This document shows, in pieces, positions 38,022 to 47,094 of a stretch of 64,000 nucleotides of DNA (the stretch's first letter is position 1; each line of letters opens with the position of its first letter). The notes below the pieces were generated by a model. The model did no database searches and had not been told where the DNA came from. It saw nothing but the letters and a program-made list of their open reading frames with translations. The position numbers and the translations under genes were made by a program. This stretch comes from Bacillus sp. BHET2 (GTDB lineage Bacteria > Bacillota > Bacilli > Bacillales > Bacillaceae_B), in assembly GCF_005938125.1 (NCBI RefSeq), contig NZ_VCQN01000001.1:1612001-1676000 (forward strand), written 5' to 3'.

Positions 38022-39489
38022 GTAAGGACACATCCTTCCTTTCTGATTCGGTGTTGCAATGTTCTTTAAAGGCTTCCGCAACAAGCTTTGCCCCCTGCAT
38101 GACAATCGGCACTCCACCACCAGGATGGATTGATGCTCCTACTGCAAAGATATTCTTTTCTGCAAAAGGTTGTACCTGTGGTCTGAAAGGACCCGACTGA
38201 TTTAGACTGGGTGCAATACCGAAGCTTCCCCCTGAATATAAACCCTCTTGTTCTGCTTCTTCTGGGGTCCTGATCTTCATCCAAGTGATCCGCTCTTTCA
38301 AACGATTGAATCCCCTCTCCTCCATTGTATCTAATACATGATTGGAAAGAAATTCCGAAGCCTCTTTCCAGTCCAATTTCTCGGAAACTGGTACCGGAAT
38401 AAGTACGTATAAAACACTTTTTCCTTCGGGAGCAAGTGTCGAATCCACCTTGGACGGGTTAAACACATAGAATGAAGGATCTTTAGGGATTCTCTTATTC
38501 TTGAAAATATCCTCCATATTCCTTGAGAAATTGTCATTCAAGTAGAATTGATGCATTTCCTTGTTTTCAAACCGACCCGCGACTCCCATATATAAAAGGA
38601 CACATCCTGATGAAGGCTTGTAAGGTTTCGGAGCCTTTTTCTTTACTAATCGGGACGCTGCAGGAAAGTCCCCATTGATAATGACAGCATCTACCTGCTC
38701 TCTATGTTCTCCGATGACAAGATGAGTTGCTCTATCCCCTGTAGTCTCGATTTCGGAGACTCGTGAGGAAGTCTTGACGGTGACACCATTTCGATCACAT
38801 GCCTGTTTCACATGATGCAGTAAACTTGCATAACCTCCTTTAATATAATAAATACCGTGTTTATGTTCGCTAAAGGATACCAAACTGTAAATGGCTGGGG
38901 TCGTGTAAGGATTCCCCCCGATGTATAGGGTTTGCAGACCATATGCTGTCCGGAGTTTTTCATGATTAAAATAATACTTTAAATTCCCCATCACATTTCG
39001 ATAGGCTTTTAACTTAAACAATGACCCTATCGTTTTCCGGTTGAGATAATCCTTCACCTTTAGAAATGATGACTCGAGGAATTGAGGTTTTCCTAAAGTA
39101 AATCGGTCATCCATGTCTTTCATAAATCGAAGGAAGCCCTCTTCATCCCCTGGAAACTGTTCCTTGATTTCCTCATATTGCTTATCCATGTCTGTATATT
39201 TCCGATATGATTGACCATCCGCAAAATGAACATGATAGAGGGGATCACATCGAACAAATTCAATTTCACTTGTAGTTATCCCTGCTTCTGAAAGAATGGA
39301 GAGAAGCATTTCAGGAAGGAGAACGATTGTAGGACCTTTATCAATCTTATAATCGCCTTCTTGAACAAAGGCGAGACGCCCACCAATGGTTGATTCTTTC
39401 TCATAAACAGTGACGTCGTGACCATCCTTCGCTACTAACAGCGCAGATATCAATCCGCCAATTCCAGATCCAACGACCGCCGTTTTCAT
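37987..39489 (-). CDS. crtNb: CrtN-family terminal oxidase/desaturase (CrtNb / CrtP-like)
   Basis: 500 residues. Phytoene-desaturase-type FAD enzyme: GSGIGGL dinucleotide motif at residues 8-14 and the C-terminal GASIHPGGGVP motif. The middle (PSSGCVLLYMGV) and the GGVP ending resemble the CrtP/CrtNb branch that oxidises the terminal methyl groups of diaponeurosporene or diapolycopene, rather than the desaturase itself. The start overlaps the crtN stop by 4 bp (ATGA), so they are coupled. The reaction is inferred from branch resemblance. Confidence 0.8.
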   Translation of the reverse strand: MKTAVVGSGIGGLISALLVAKDGHDVTVYEKESTIGGRLAFVQEGDYKIDKGPTIVLLPEMLLSILSEAGITTSEIEFVRCDPLYHVHFADGQSYRKYTDMDKQYEEIKEQFPGDEEGFLRFMKDMDDRFTLGKPQFLESSFLKVKDYLNRKTIGSLFKLKAYRNVMGNLKYYFNHEKLRTAYGLQTLYIGGNPYTTPAIYSLVSFSEHKHGIYYIKGGYASLLHHVKQACDRNGVTVKTSSRVSEIETTGDRATHLVIGEHREQVDAVIINGDFPAASRLVKKKAPKPYKPSSGCVLLYMGVAGRFENKEMHQFYLNDNFSRNMEDIFKNKRIPKDPSFYVFNPSKVDSTLAPEGKSVLYVLIPVPVSEKLDWKEASEFLSNHVLDTMEERGFNRLKERITWMKIRTPEEAEQEGLYSGGSFGIAPSLNQSGPFRPQVQPFAEKNIFAVGASIHPGGGVPIVMQGAKLVAEAFKEHCNTESERKDVSLHEQDLGSVRPM

Positions 39490-41009
39490 AATGCCTCCTC
39501 CATTACCTGACCCTCAGTGAATGAAAAGGCCGGGTCTTCGTTCATCAGCATATTCGTCGTAATCCGCGCTGATTCCAATATGGTTGGCAACCCGCTTCCT
39601 GGATGGGTTCCTCCACCTACCAGCCAGCAATGATCAAGCTCTTCAAATTTATTGTGGGGGCGTAACGCCATCATCTGCGTTAATTGGTGACCCAGATTAA
39701 AGGTCGCACCTTCATAAATTTGGAAATCAGATTCCCAGTGATGAGGCGAGATGATCTTTTCAACTTGGATATGTTCCCTAATATTCTTAATACCTGTTTT
39801 ACTTTCAACAATATCGAGGACAAGATCCCGAAACGTGTGTTCATTCTTTTGCCAATCGATACCACTCACATTATTCGGGACGGGAGCAAGGATATACAGA
39901 GTGGAATGTCCAATTGGAGCCAGAGTTTTGTCTGTCACCGAAGCATTTTGGATATAAATAGATGGATCTTCTGGAAGCGTATACGTCTTTGTTATTTCCT
40001 CAACATTCCTCTTATAGTCTTCAGCAAAAACAATACTATGGTGAGGAAGGTCATACTGTTTATCGATACCAAGATATATCATAAATGTCGAACAGGAATA
40101 CTTTTTCTTCTTCAGCTTTTCTTTGCTGTATTTCTTAAGTACACCGTCTTCTACAAGATGACTCATGACATGGGCAAAATCTCCATTAATGATGACTTCA
40201 TCGGCCGATACCTTCTCACCGTCATCTGTGATGATGCCCTTCACTACATTTTGTTGTTCAATCCACAATTTATTTACTCCCCTGCCTAGGTTGATTGTTC
40301 CTCCGTGCTCAGTCACTACCTTTGCCATGGCTTTGGATAGCTGATTCACACCGCCGATCGGGTGGAAGATGCCATATTCATGCTCCATGAAAGACAGGAT
40401 AGAGAAGGCTCCAGGGCACTCCCATGGGGACATCCCTAAATACTTCGATTGAAAGGTAAAGGCCAATCGCAATTCATGATCAGTAAAATAGTCACTTAAG
40501 ACACTATAAAGAGATCTTCCCAGTGAAAGCTTAGGAAGTGCTCTCAAAACTTTCCAGCTGATATATTGATAATATCGATCCATTGGACTTTGGAGAATTG
40601 GTTTCAGACGCTCCATTTTTTTACGGGTATCGTTCATAAAACGGGTATACCCTTCTGCGTTCCCTGGATAATTGTGCTCAATTTCTTCTTTTAACAGTTT
40701 AGGATCTTTAAACATTTTTACTCTTTTATCTTTAAATATGAGTTCATACATCATGGAGAGCTCATGTAAATCGATATAGTCATGAAGATTTCTCCCTGAT
40801 GCTTCAAATAGTTCTTCTGCAATTTCCGGCATGCTCAGGAAAGTGGGACCAATATCGAACGTATAGCCATCCATCGTGACAGAACCATTACGTCCACCAA
40901 CGAATAATTGCTTCTCATATACTTCTACGTTGTAGCCTTTCCCTGCAAGAAGCATTGCCGCAGCCAAGCCTCCTGGACCTGCACCAATGACGATAATTTT
41001 CTTGGCCAT
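39486..41009 (-). CDS. crtN: 4,4'-diapophytoene desaturase CrtN
   Basis: 507 residues. FAD-binding GAGPGGLAAA at 8-17, the YSCSTFMIYLGID stretch and DKTLAPIGHSTLYILAPVP match the Staphylococcus-type CrtN desaturase, and GGGTHPGSGLP the C-terminal FAD motif. It introduces double bonds into diapophytoene to give the yellow diaponeurosporene. The start is at 41009 (MAKKIIVIG), with GGAGG 8 nt upstream. First gene of the operon crtN-crtNb-crtM. Confidence 0.88.
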   Translation of the reverse strand: MAKKIIVIGAGPGGLAAAMLLAGKGYNVEVYEKQLFVGGRNGSVTMDGYTFDIGPTFLSMPEIAEELFEASGRNLHDYIDLHELSMMYELIFKDKRVKMFKDPKLLKEEIEHNYPGNAEGYTRFMNDTRKKMERLKPILQSPMDRYYQYISWKVLRALPKLSLGRSLYSVLSDYFTDHELRLAFTFQSKYLGMSPWECPGAFSILSFMEHEYGIFHPIGGVNQLSKAMAKVVTEHGGTINLGRGVNKLWIEQQNVVKGIITDDGEKVSADEVIINGDFAHVMSHLVEDGVLKKYSKEKLKKKKYSCSTFMIYLGIDKQYDLPHHSIVFAEDYKRNVEEITKTYTLPEDPSIYIQNASVTDKTLAPIGHSTLYILAPVPNNVSGIDWQKNEHTFRDLVLDIVESKTGIKNIREHIQVEKIISPHHWESDFQIYEGATFNLGHQLTQMMALRPHNKFEELDHCWLVGGGTHPGSGLPTILESARITTNMLMNEDPAFSFTEGQVMEEAL

Positions 41010-41035
41010 CGTTATAGCCTCCAATGTGTTATTTG

Positions 41036-41093
41036 TTTGTACATTTATTATACAATACTTATACAACTTTTTTCCACCAGAAAGAAAGTTGTA
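41036..41093 (-). promoter_or_regulatory. crtN promoter with three 11-bp spaced TACA repeats and a palindrome
   Basis: TACA occurs at 41040, 41051 and 41062, exactly 11 bp apart. The minus-strand -10 element TATAAT (41047-41052) lies inside, with TGGAAA (41071-41076) as a possible -35 after 18 bp. TACAACTTT (41062-41070) and AAAGTTGTA (41085-41093) form a perfect 9-bp inverted repeat. Three tandem 11-bp repeats over a promoter are the layout described for MerR-type CarH/LitR light regulators of carotenoid genes. Confidence 0.6.
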
Positions 41094-41326
41094 ACTCTTT
41101 TTTCATATATCACTAGCTTGTACCCATCATTTAATAAACCCCAGATTTGGGAAATTGGATCAGTTTTTACACCTATTCCTTCCGAGTCTACTGGTATCCA
41201 AATAAAAGGCATAGTAAAGGTCTCCCCCTTTTACTATGCCTCCCTTTCAAATCTTTATTACTTCAAATCTATGTTTGTCCCAGTCGCTTCATTCCTTGTA
41301 TCCATACTGAAGCGACTTCTCAGCAA
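41094..41326. other. Region between asnB and the crtN promoter
   Basis: No credible gene. It has two hairpins: GGCATAGTAAA with TTTACTATGCC (41207-41241), which is followed on the minus strand by TTTTATTT and may be a second terminator for asnB; and AGTCGCTTC / GAAGCGACT (41282-41290 and 41309-41317), which lacks a T run. Confidence 0.5.
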
Positions 41327-41366
41327 ACAAAAAAAGGCAAGCTTCTCAATTACAAGAAACTCACCT
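41327..41366 (-). terminator. Terminator of asnB
   Basis: AGGTGAGTTTCTT pairs with GAGAAGCTTGCCT (several G-U pairs) around a 6-nt loop, followed by seven T residues on the minus strand, 15 bp after the stop. Confidence 0.8.
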
Positions 41367-41381
41367 TCTTCAAATCGTTAT

Positions 41382-43229
41382 CTATTCCACAATCTCTATA
41401 TTATAATCCTTAAACCAAACGTGGATCTGAGCGAGATGGGCGAGTAGCTGAGGCCCGGTCATCAGTTGTCCGTACCAGGGAACTTCAAAGGCAGCCCCTC
41501 CTGTTGCAACAATTTCCTTCAGCTTTTCTTCATTGAACAGTTCATAGAGAATACTTGATTTGTCTTCGAGAATTTCGTTCAACCAGTCACTGACCATTTG
41601 AGTATACCCTGGGTGATGGGTTTTCGGATACGGACTTTTCTTGCGGTAAAGGACTTCATCAGGCAGGATGCCTTCAAGAGCCTTTCTCAGGATGCCTTTT
41701 TCTCTATCTTCATGCATTTTCATCTCCCAAGGGATGTTCCATACATATTCTACTAATCTATGGTCAGCAAATGGAACACGGACCTCTAAGCTTGCTCCCA
41801 TACTCATACGATCTTTACGATCTAACAATGTGGTCATGAACCACAGTAAATTTAAATAGAATAATTGTCTTCTCTTTGTCTCTACCTCATTCTCCCCTTC
41901 TAGTAATGGGGTTTCTGCCACAGTACGGTCATATTGCTTCAGCACATATTCTTCCAGATTTAATTTCTTACTCCACTCTTCCTTTAAGAGACCTTGACGT
42001 TCAGCTGTCGAACGCATCCATGGGAAGCCTCTCCGATTAAAGTCTTCAGGGCGGTGAAACCAAGGGTACCCTCCAAAGATCTCATCGGCGCATTCTCCCG
42101 ACAGTCCTACTGTGAAATCTTCTTTGATTTCTCGGCAGAACCATAATAGGGAGGAATCAACATCGGCCATACCTGGCAGATCCCTTACATGAACCGCCTC
42201 GATTAAGTGATCCTTTAGCTCTTGCTGACTGATGACACAACGATGGTGGACCGTATCGAATTCCGATGTCATCTTTTCAATCCAGGGAGCATCAGAGTTC
42301 GGCTGGAAATCGTTCGCTTTGAAATATTGGTCGTTTTCTTCATAATCGATGGAATACGTATGGAGATTTCCTTTACCCTCTTCTTTATATTTATTCGCTG
42401 CTACCGCGGTAATCGCACTTGAATCAAGACCTCCAGATAAGAAGGTACACAAGGGTACATCTGACACAAGCTGTCTTTCAATGGCATCGGTTAATAAGTA
42501 ACGCACTTTTGCGACTGTTTCAACAAAGGAATCGGAGTGCTTCTGGCTTTTCACATTCCAGTATCTCCATGTGTCCAATCCACTCTTAGAAAATCGCAAC
42601 GCGTGTGCTGGCCTTAGCTCCTTAACCCCTTTAAATACACCATTTCCTGGAGTACGCGATGGTCCTAGCCCAAGTACTTCCGCTAACCCTTGGTGATCAA
42701 CCTGAGGTGCTACGTCAGGATGAGACAACAACGCTTTAATTTCCGAACCGAAAAGAATCCCTTCTTCCTTTTCTACATAAAACAAAGGCTTTACGCCCAT
42801 CCGGTCCCTTCCTATAAATACATGTTCCTTTTCACTATCCCATACAGCAAAAGCGAAAATGCCGTTCAAATGGTGGACGCATTCCTCCCGCCACTCAACA
42901 TAAGAGGTTAATAACACCTCCGTATCAGAATGGCCATTAAACGTGTATCCTTTCGAAATAAGTACCTTTCTCAAATCCTCTGTATTATAAAGTTCTCCGT
43001 TATAGCAAATGGTGAAAAGGTGGTCATTATGCTTTTTGTTCATAGGCTGCTTTCCACCTGCCGGGTCTACTACAATCAATCGTTTATGACCGAATACAAC
43101 ATGTTGACCGGTCCATACATTCGTTTCATCAGGTCCTCTTTTTGAAAGGGTTTCTGCCATTTTTTCTACAACTTCTTTTTGATTCGACAGATCCCGTTTA
43201 TAATGGATCCAACCTGTAATTCCGCACAT
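41382..43229 (-). CDS. asnO: Asparagine synthetase (glutamine-hydrolysing), AsnO type
   Basis: 615 residues. N-terminal glutaminase with catalytic Cys2 (MCGITGW), the RGPDE loop, and C-terminal synthetase with the PPi-binding motif SGGLDSSA. It makes asparagine from aspartate, glutamine and ATP. The start is set at 43229 so that Cys follows Met; AGG lies 9-11 nt upstream. Length and position next to yisP/crtM and yisK/yisL fit B. subtilis AsnO (YisO), the sporulation-linked paralogue. A sigma-K type promoter lies upstream, which supports that. Confidence 0.9.
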   Translation of the reverse strand: MCGITGWIHYKRDLSNQKEVVEKMAETLSKRGPDETNVWTGQHVVFGHKRLIVVDPAGGKQPMNKKHNDHLFTICYNGELYNTEDLRKVLISKGYTFNGHSDTEVLLTSYVEWREECVHHLNGIFAFAVWDSEKEHVFIGRDRMGVKPLFYVEKEEGILFGSEIKALLSHPDVAPQVDHQGLAEVLGLGPSRTPGNGVFKGVKELRPAHALRFSKSGLDTWRYWNVKSQKHSDSFVETVAKVRYLLTDAIERQLVSDVPLCTFLSGGLDSSAITAVAANKYKEEGKGNLHTYSIDYEENDQYFKANDFQPNSDAPWIEKMTSEFDTVHHRCVISQQELKDHLIEAVHVRDLPGMADVDSSLLWFCREIKEDFTVGLSGECADEIFGGYPWFHRPEDFNRRGFPWMRSTAERQGLLKEEWSKKLNLEEYVLKQYDRTVAETPLLEGENEVETKRRQLFYLNLLWFMTTLLDRKDRMSMGASLEVRVPFADHRLVEYVWNIPWEMKMHEDREKGILRKALEGILPDEVLYRKKSPYPKTHHPGYTQMVSDWLNEILEDKSSILYELFNEEKLKEIVATGGAAFEVPWYGQLMTGPQLLAHLAQIHVWFKDYNIEIVE

Positions 43230-43282
43230 AGTGATCATCCTCACTTTCTAGTAAAACGCTCTGGGCTCACTGACACATAAAT

Positions 43283-43309
43283 TATTCTATGCTCTCGTCA
43301 AGAAATGGT
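43283..43309 (-). promoter_or_regulatory. Candidate sigma-K (mother-cell) promoter of asnO
   Basis: The minus strand has AC, 16 bp, CATAGAATA: -35 AC and -10 CATANNNTA with sigma-K spacing. The same CATAGAATA occurs at the gerP promoter. B. subtilis asnO is expressed during sporulation. Confidence 0.5.
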
Positions 43310-43386
43310 TAATTGTCTCAATCAATCTTTACATGAATGAAATATGATAATTATGACAAGAAATGTAGTTAAGGAGGGATATTCAC

Positions 43387-43950
43387 TTGAGCAACATATT
43401 TCGATCAAACATTTTAAAATCCCAAAAAAGGTCCTATTCCGAGGGCACCGCTCTTTTTGAAGAGGATACGTGGTTCTTTTTCGAAATCGATGCCGAGGAA
43501 GAGTCTGAGCTCGAATTTTACCTCAATCATGAATTAAAAGTATATAGAGATGGGGATTGGCTGTCTGGAGTTCTTTTAGAAGACGGTATTCTTGTCACAC
43601 CGTATGAGCGAATAAGAATCGAGAATGGCGATCGAATCCAAATAAAGAAGAATATACTGTATTCGTTGGAACATTTATTAGAAGAGATTTCTGATGATGC
43701 CTTTCATCAGTTTACAACGGCCTTAAACAATCTTGGCTATTCAATTTATGATAGCATCTTTTGCCACAACCATCTCGTTTTCCTCGGAAATCAAAAAATC
43801 AAAGAGGGCGTGAATTTCATCACGTTTGATAACGGTGTAGAGGTGTGTGCTGTACAACATCACTTCACCTACTACAAAAAGAAACGGGATCGCTTTGAAT
43901 TCACACTGAGTACAGGTAGACGGATCGTCATCGAAAGCTTTAATATATGA
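43387..43950 (+). CDS. Protein of unknown function, YisN-like position (possibly DUF2777)
   Basis: 187 residues, acidic, no signal peptide or membrane helix. The protein is rich in beta-type segments with aromatic residues (EEDTWFFFEIDAEEESELEFYLNHELKVYRDGDWL...). I do not recognise it firmly; a gene at this place in B. subtilis is yisN. TTG start with AAGGAGGG 8 nt upstream, divergent from asnO. It could be a sporulation gene by context only. Confidence 0.55.
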   Translation: MSNIFRSNILKSQKRSYSEGTALFEEDTWFFFEIDAEEESELEFYLNHELKVYRDGDWLSGVLLEDGILVTPYERIRIENGDRIQIKKNILYSLEHLLEEISDDAFHQFTTALNNLGYSIYDSIFCHNHLVFLGNQKIKEGVNFITFDNGVEVCAVQHHFTYYKKKRDRFEFTLSTGRRIVIESFNI

Positions 43951-43965
43951 TGGTGTCAACCAATT

Positions 43966-44004
43966 AAAAAAGCAAATGCAGATATTAACTGCACTTGCTT
44001 TTTT
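43966..44004. terminator. Shared terminator between the unknown gene and the FIST-GGDEF-EAL gene
   Basis: AAAAAGCAAATGCAG pairs with CTGCACTTGCTTTTT (one mismatch), flanked by A and T runs. Confidence 0.85.
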
Positions 44005-44007
44005 ATA

Positions 44008-46917
44008 TTATTCCTGAGTGGTCACCAGGTGTGAATTCTTTAAAAATAAGTTCATACTCTCCAAAGGCATAGGCCTTTCAATAAGAAATCCTTGAGCATA
44101 ATCACATCCAAGCTGCTTTAGTAACTCCAACTGCTCTCTTGTTTCAACCCCTTCTGCTACTACCTTCATTTCCAACCCCTTGCCCATGGTCGTGATGGCT
44201 TGAACGATGGCTACATCCGGGCTATAGTCACTCATGTTCTGTACAAAAGAACGATCGATTTTAAGAATATGAAGGGGTAAATCCTTTAAGTAGCTTAAAG
44301 ATGAGTATCCAGTTCCGAAATCATCAATCGCAAGTTTCACGCCAAGAGCTGCAAGAGATTGCATGACGCTGATTGTATGAGTTGCACCTTGGAGCATGAT
44401 GGTTTCTGTTAGCTCGAGGCATAGATTTTCCGGTGGGAGTCCGGAAATGTCTAACGCATCCTTCACATCACACTGGAAGGTTGGGTGCTGAAATTGCTGC
44501 GCCGAGACGTTGACAGAAATATAGAAATCTTCTACATGCACATCCAGCCATTTCTTCAATTGAATACACGATTCCACCAGTACCCATTTACCGATTTCAT
44601 AAATCAGCCCGGTTTTCTCAGCAAGGGGAATAAATTCATTTGGTGAAACCATACCCCACGAAGGATGACACCATCTTAGTAAGGCCTCACAACCTATAAG
44701 GGATTGATTCGGAATATTGATGATCGGCTGATAAGCGATATAAAGCTCATTTCTTTCAATGGCTCTGCGAAGTTGTGCTTCCATCTCCACTTTACGGGTA
44801 ATTTCTTCCTTCATATCCCGGGAGAAATAAACCGTATTATTCCCGCCTTTTGATTTCGCCCAATTAAGTGCAGAATCAGCATTCTTCAATAAATCAGCAG
44901 ACTCTTCTCCATCCCTGGGATAAATTCCTACCCCAATGCTGACTGTTATATAGAACTCTTTCCCTTGATAGGTGAATGGTGCCTGGATTGTGCTCATAAT
45001 TGATTGGGTGACGGTTGAAATAGTGGATTCATTTACATTCTTCGTGAGTAGCACCGTAAATTCGTCTCCGCTAAAACGCCCTACATACGCGCCTGTAGGA
45101 AGAACTCTCTGGATTCTTTGAGAAAGCTCTTTAATAATCAAATCTCCCGCTGAATGACCAAGAGTATCATTGATCATCTTAAATCGATCCATGTCTAGAA
45201 ACAATACCGCGAGCTCCCGTTTCTTCTTTCTCGCCCTGGTGATTCTATCGTCTATAATTTCCTTAAACTTCATTTTATTAGGGAGATCGGTTTCACCATC
45301 ATAGTAAGCAAGCTGTGTGATTTTCTTCTCGAATTGACGCTCTTTCGTTACATTCCGTCCGATTCCAAAGATCCCCACACATTCCCCCTCAACGGTTATG
45401 GGGATATTCTTGATTTGAAAGTAGTTCACTTCACCATTTTTATTAGTGATGGGTAAATCATAATATTGTTCCCTTCCATCCATGGCCCGGTAAAAATGTC
45501 TCCTGACCCGATGAATATCTTCCTTATTTATAAAATGGAGGGCTGATTTTCCCAGAATTTCTTCTTTCGTAATTCCAAACGTTTTCATGAAAGATGGATT
45601 GAGTGACGTAAATCTTCCTTTCAAATCCGTACTGTAAACAATGTCAGTATTGTTATCGAAAAGGGACCTATAATATTCTTCTGAGATCTGGATATTTTGT
45701 GTCAGTTCTTGAATATCCTTTTCCGCTGTATTGATTAAATTGGTTAGAGACATCATGGCACTGGCTTCAGGCGATAGGGTGAATTCAATCTTCATCCCTC
45801 TGATTGATTCCAGAACCCCTTCTGACAACCCAAGATACGTTAAGGAGTGTGCCATCAGTTTCGGCTTGTTATCCCTTCTCCCAAATTCACCAAAAGAGAA
45901 AAAACCACTGACTGGGGAAATCCCGTTTAAATAGGATAGCCCTTGATTCGTCACATCTCGTATATACTTCTTCTTGGCTACACAATTGTAAACAAAATGA
46001 CTTTCCACCGGGTGGCGCTTTAAATGAGTCAGAAGCTTCGTTGTAGAATGAATCAAATCCTGAATGTTTACAAACCCGAACGACACGCTCTCTCCCTCGG
46101 TCACTTCCTGACTACACTCCAGACTGCCATTTGACAATACGTTCATAATATAGACTGCCACTTTGTCTTTTTCAGCATGTCGCAGGAACGGAAATTCAAT
46201 AGATGATTCGGGGAGTCCTCTCACGAATCTTTTCCCTAAATACTTTTCCAGAATGCGTTGAGGTTTCATACCATTAACTTCATCTATAATACGACCTCTC
46301 GCTTTAGTAATGTTGAAGGTTGGTCCAACTTCCTGCCATTCTTCTATGGACTGTGTATGAATCATTAAATCCGTCCCGCTCAGGGCGGCTGATACGAAAC
46401 CTTCACTTGAAATTTCATGATTTGTGAAGACATAGGTAGGCCTTACATGAGGGAGATCAGAAGCAGTTCCACCGACCACGATAGTTCCATCGCCTTCTTC
46501 TGAAACACCTTCTAGAAACTCTTGAACATGAAGATGTAAGTGACTTGCGAAAGTGATGAATGCTTTAGTTTCAGATTGACCTATTTTTTTAAAGAGCTGT
46601 TTGCCGAGTGATTTGCTTGATAAGGATTTTTCTTGTAAGAGCGACTTGATGTCCGTCTTATCGAATGCAGTGAATGTAAGGACGATTTCTGATACAATCA
46701 CCCCTTCTATCACTTGTCCGTTTGAACTGCAACCAATGAGGGTTCCTTGAGGCAACAACCGGGTGATATGACTCTGCAAGGCTTGAATGGTTTCAATTGG
46801 GGAGCTTCCAACAAAGGCCTGAATCAAAAGGGAAGGACACTGATCTAATTCGTTCTCGATAATAAATTGACTTAAAGATTGTTCATTTATATGCATATAC
46901 TGAAAGGACTTAACCAT
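44008..46917 (-). CDS. FIST-PAS-GGDEF-EAL cyclic-di-GMP signalling protein
   Basis: 969 residues, cytosolic. Order: FIST N and C domains (about 1-390; FIST binds small ligands, perhaps amino acids), PAS (about 415-535), GGDEF (about 540-705) and EAL (about 715-960). The GGDEF loop is SGDEF, close to consensus; I see no RxxD inhibitory site before it. The EAL domain keeps EALLRW, VNVSAQQF, ELTET, DDFGTGYSS, KIDRSF, AEGVE and QGF, so phosphodiesterase activity is expected. Alone in its transcript. AGGTG lies 7 nt before the ATG. Confidence 0.9.
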   Translation of the reverse strand: MVKSFQYMHINEQSLSQFIIENELDQCPSLLIQAFVGSSPIETIQALQSHITRLLPQGTLIGCSSNGQVIEGVIVSEIVLTFTAFDKTDIKSLLQEKSLSSKSLGKQLFKKIGQSETKAFITFASHLHLHVQEFLEGVSEEGDGTIVVGGTASDLPHVRPTYVFTNHEISSEGFVSAALSGTDLMIHTQSIEEWQEVGPTFNITKARGRIIDEVNGMKPQRILEKYLGKRFVRGLPESSIEFPFLRHAEKDKVAVYIMNVLSNGSLECSQEVTEGESVSFGFVNIQDLIHSTTKLLTHLKRHPVESHFVYNCVAKKKYIRDVTNQGLSYLNGISPVSGFFSFGEFGRRDNKPKLMAHSLTYLGLSEGVLESIRGMKIEFTLSPEASAMMSLTNLINTAEKDIQELTQNIQISEEYYRSLFDNNTDIVYSTDLKGRFTSLNPSFMKTFGITKEEILGKSALHFINKEDIHRVRRHFYRAMDGREQYYDLPITNKNGEVNYFQIKNIPITVEGECVGIFGIGRNVTKERQFEKKITQLAYYDGETDLPNKMKFKEIIDDRITRARKKKRELAVLFLDMDRFKMINDTLGHSAGDLIIKELSQRIQRVLPTGAYVGRFSGDEFTVLLTKNVNESTISTVTQSIMSTIQAPFTYQGKEFYITVSIGVGIYPRDGEESADLLKNADSALNWAKSKGGNNTVYFSRDMKEEITRKVEMEAQLRRAIERNELYIAYQPIINIPNQSLIGCEALLRWCHPSWGMVSPNEFIPLAEKTGLIYEIGKWVLVESCIQLKKWLDVHVEDFYISVNVSAQQFQHPTFQCDVKDALDISGLPPENLCLELTETIMLQGATHTISVMQSLAALGVKLAIDDFGTGYSSLSYLKDLPLHILKIDRSFVQNMSDYSPDVAIVQAITTMGKGLEMKVVAEGVETREQLELLKQLGCDYAQGFLIERPMPLESMNLFLKNSHLVTTQE

Positions 46918-47055
46918 TTTTTCACACCTACTTGAAAGACATCGTTTCTATCAAAATACCACAATTCGACAGATTTGGATATTTATTTATTAGAAAAGAA
47001 GAATAGTAACCGTTCTTAGGTCCATATAGATCCTTTGGGTGGAAATAGACATATA

Positions 47056-47091
47056 AAAAAAGTCGACTCATAAGCGAGCCGACTCTTTTAT
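47056..47091 (-). terminator. Terminator of yisL
   Basis: AGTCGGCTC pairs with GAGTCGACT (one G-U), followed by seven T residues on the minus strand. Confidence 0.85.
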
Positions 47092-47094
47092 CGA

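Noticed and set aside
41282-41317. Terminator from the 9-bp inverted repeat AGTCGCTTC/GAAGCGACT
   Set aside because: No T run follows on either strand; the asnB terminator lies 10 bp further left in a better form.
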